NCBI GenBank assembly: GCA_012521035.1 | Contig: JAAYND010000103.1 | Location: 1 to 6,621, forward strand | Reading direction: 5' to 3' | DNA from: Methanomicrobiales archaeon | GTDB lineage: Archaea > Halobacteriota > Methanomicrobia > Methanomicrobiales > Methanoculleaceae | DNA length: 6,621 nucleotides | Shown: one piece after another, positions 6,172 to 6,621 of the stretch | Numbering within the stretch: the first letter of the stretch is position 1 | Layout of the letters: each line of letters opens with the position of its first letter | Made by a program: the position numbers and the translations under genes | Notes under the pieces: generated by a model | Seen by the model: the letters and a program-made list of their open reading frames with translations, nothing else | What the model was told of the DNA's origin: nothing | The model's database searches: none

Positions 6172-6177
6172 CCACCT
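6172..6177 (-). promoter_or_regulatory. Ribosome binding site deciding the PRC-barrel start
   Basis: AGGTGG on the minus strand lies five bases before the ATG at 6166. Five of its six bases match the archaeal AGGTGA consensus. It overlaps the alternative GTG codon at 6175-6173, which argues against that start. Confidence 0.65.
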
Positions 6178-6193
6178 ATCGCTTGAGTACCTC

Positions 6194-6214
6194 TGAAGGT
6201 GAATGCCACCTTCA
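6194..6214 (-). repeat. Perfect inverted repeat (hairpin) in the PRC-barrel leader
   Basis: TGAAGGTG and CACCTTCA form an 8-bp perfect stem around a 5-base loop. It sits between the predicted transcript start (about 6219) and the ribosome binding site (6177-6172). On the minus-strand RNA the 3' arm contains CACCU, which is also complementary to AGGUG of the ribosome site. It could be an operator for a dimeric repressor or an RNA element. Confidence 0.6.
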
Positions 6215-6241
6215 TACAGAGCGGGCGATGCACATTCTGAC

Positions 6242-6248
6242 TATATAA
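6242..6248 (-). promoter_or_regulatory. TATA box of the PRC-barrel gene
   Basis: The minus strand reads TTATATAG about 80 bases before the ATG. Transcription would begin near 6219, so the leader would hold the hairpin at 6194-6214 and the ribosome binding site. Confidence 0.55.
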
Positions 6249-6412
6249 CACTTCCCGGGTTCCATGCGCCGACACTCCGTGAGGATACGCCCCGTATTTT
6301 CAGATCAGTCTGACTTTCCCTCCGGGGTGACCTGGTCGGCGAGCGGGCAGCCAGAACAGGGCGATCGCCAGCGAAGACCCGGGTATCCTTCCGTCAACCC
6401 CCATAGGAGATA

Positions 6413-6421
6413 AAATATATA
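6413..6421 (+). promoter_or_regulatory. TATA box of the zinc-ribbon gene
   Basis: AAATATATA lies about 30 bases ahead of the ATG at 6449. No ribosome binding site precedes that ATG, so a transcript with almost no leader is likely. The spacing favours this ATG over the in-frame ATG at 6431. Confidence 0.5.
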
Positions 6422-6448
6422 TTGAGTATTATGTTATTCCGGATATCA

Positions 6449-6621
6449 ATGAGCCGTCTCCATTACCTCAATACTATCTGTGCAGTCTGTGGTGAGGCCT
6501 GCCGGTTCACCATCCCCGAAGCAGTCGCCTCCATCGGTCCGCGAGACCTCGACACCCGCCCCGCCGAACCCCTGCGATCCACCATCTACGCATGGGTCAA
6601 ACGATGCCCCTCCTGCGGTTA
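6449..6621 (+). CDS. CpXC/zinc-ribbon hypothetical protein, N-terminal part (3' end outside window)
   Basis: 57 codons are visible before the right edge. The product starts MSRLHYLNTICAVCGEACRF and carries a first Cys-x2-Cys (11, 14), a further Cys18, then GPRDLDTRP (30-38), a RSTIYAWVKR stretch and a second Cys-x2-Cys (53, 56) followed by Gly-Tyr. Two spaced CxxC pairs around a DLDxRP motif and a W-V-x-x-C-P-x-C-G stretch recall a family of uncharacterised prokaryotic proteins with an N-terminal zinc-binding domain (CpXC or DUF2225-like). The metal site is probably structural. The start is uncertain: an in-frame ATG at 6431 would add six residues, but the TATA box spacing and the lack of a ribosome site favour 6449. 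Nothing can be said about the C-terminal domain. Confidence 0.7.
   Translation, partial: MSRLHYLNTICAVCGEACRFTIPEAVASIGPRDLDTRPAEPLRSTIYAWVKRCPSCG

Noticed and set aside
6361..6368. GCGATCGC palindrome
   Set aside because: It is a single copy in GC-rich DNA with no repeat or flanking structure, and is probably chance.
1..6621. tRNA, rRNA or CRISPR array
   Set aside because: I saw no T-loop-like GTTCGAATC signature, no rRNA-like blocks and no regularly spaced repeats while reading both strands.

Overview
The window looks like a piece of a GC-rich methanogenic archaeon, most plausibly Methanomicrobiales (Methanoculleus-like). The evidence is a beta-lysine N-acetyltransferase (AblB, a salt-stress enzyme typical of methanogens), a PRC-barrel/DUF2795 protein, a radical SAM/helix-hairpin-helix protein of the COG4277 type, TATA-type promoters about 25-30 bases ahead of start codons, several probably leaderless genes, and Shine-Dalgarno sequences of the GGAGGTGA type. 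No rRNA, tRNA or CRISPR array was seen, and the genus is inference.

Layout. Positions 1-290 hold the C-terminal end of an IS1634/IS4-like transposase cut by the window edge. Positions 322-648 are a decayed coding stretch: one frame with protein-like composition, broken by TGA and TAA two codons apart. Positions 802-2731 (minus strand) are a two-gene operon: an ABC-type AAA ATPase (485 aa) followed, with an 11-base overlap, by a 160-aa protein with a PD-(D/E)xK-like nuclease motif. Positions 2793-3210 hold no convincing gene. Positions 3211-4203 (minus) encode AblB, divergent from the radical SAM gene at 4330-5415 (plus). The latter converges on the PRC-barrel/DUF2795 gene at 5447-6166 (minus). 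The PRC gene diverges from a zinc-ribbon gene that starts at 6449 and runs off the right edge.

The left 2.8 kb reads as an accessory region: a transposase remnant, a broken gene, and an ATPase/nuclease pair clearly richer in AT than the genes to the right. The pair has the architecture of two-gene ATPase-effector defence modules (the ATPase keeps Walker A, Walker B and H-loop but has no nuclease domain of its own; the partner carries D...ExK). It is the best candidate here for a poorly described system. The right 3.4 kb reads as ordinary chromosomal background: osmolyte synthesis (AblB, here without its usual partner AblA), a putative DNA repair/modification radical SAM enzyme, and a PRC-barrel protein whose 5' leader carries a perfect 8-bp hairpin able to compete for the ribosome binding site.
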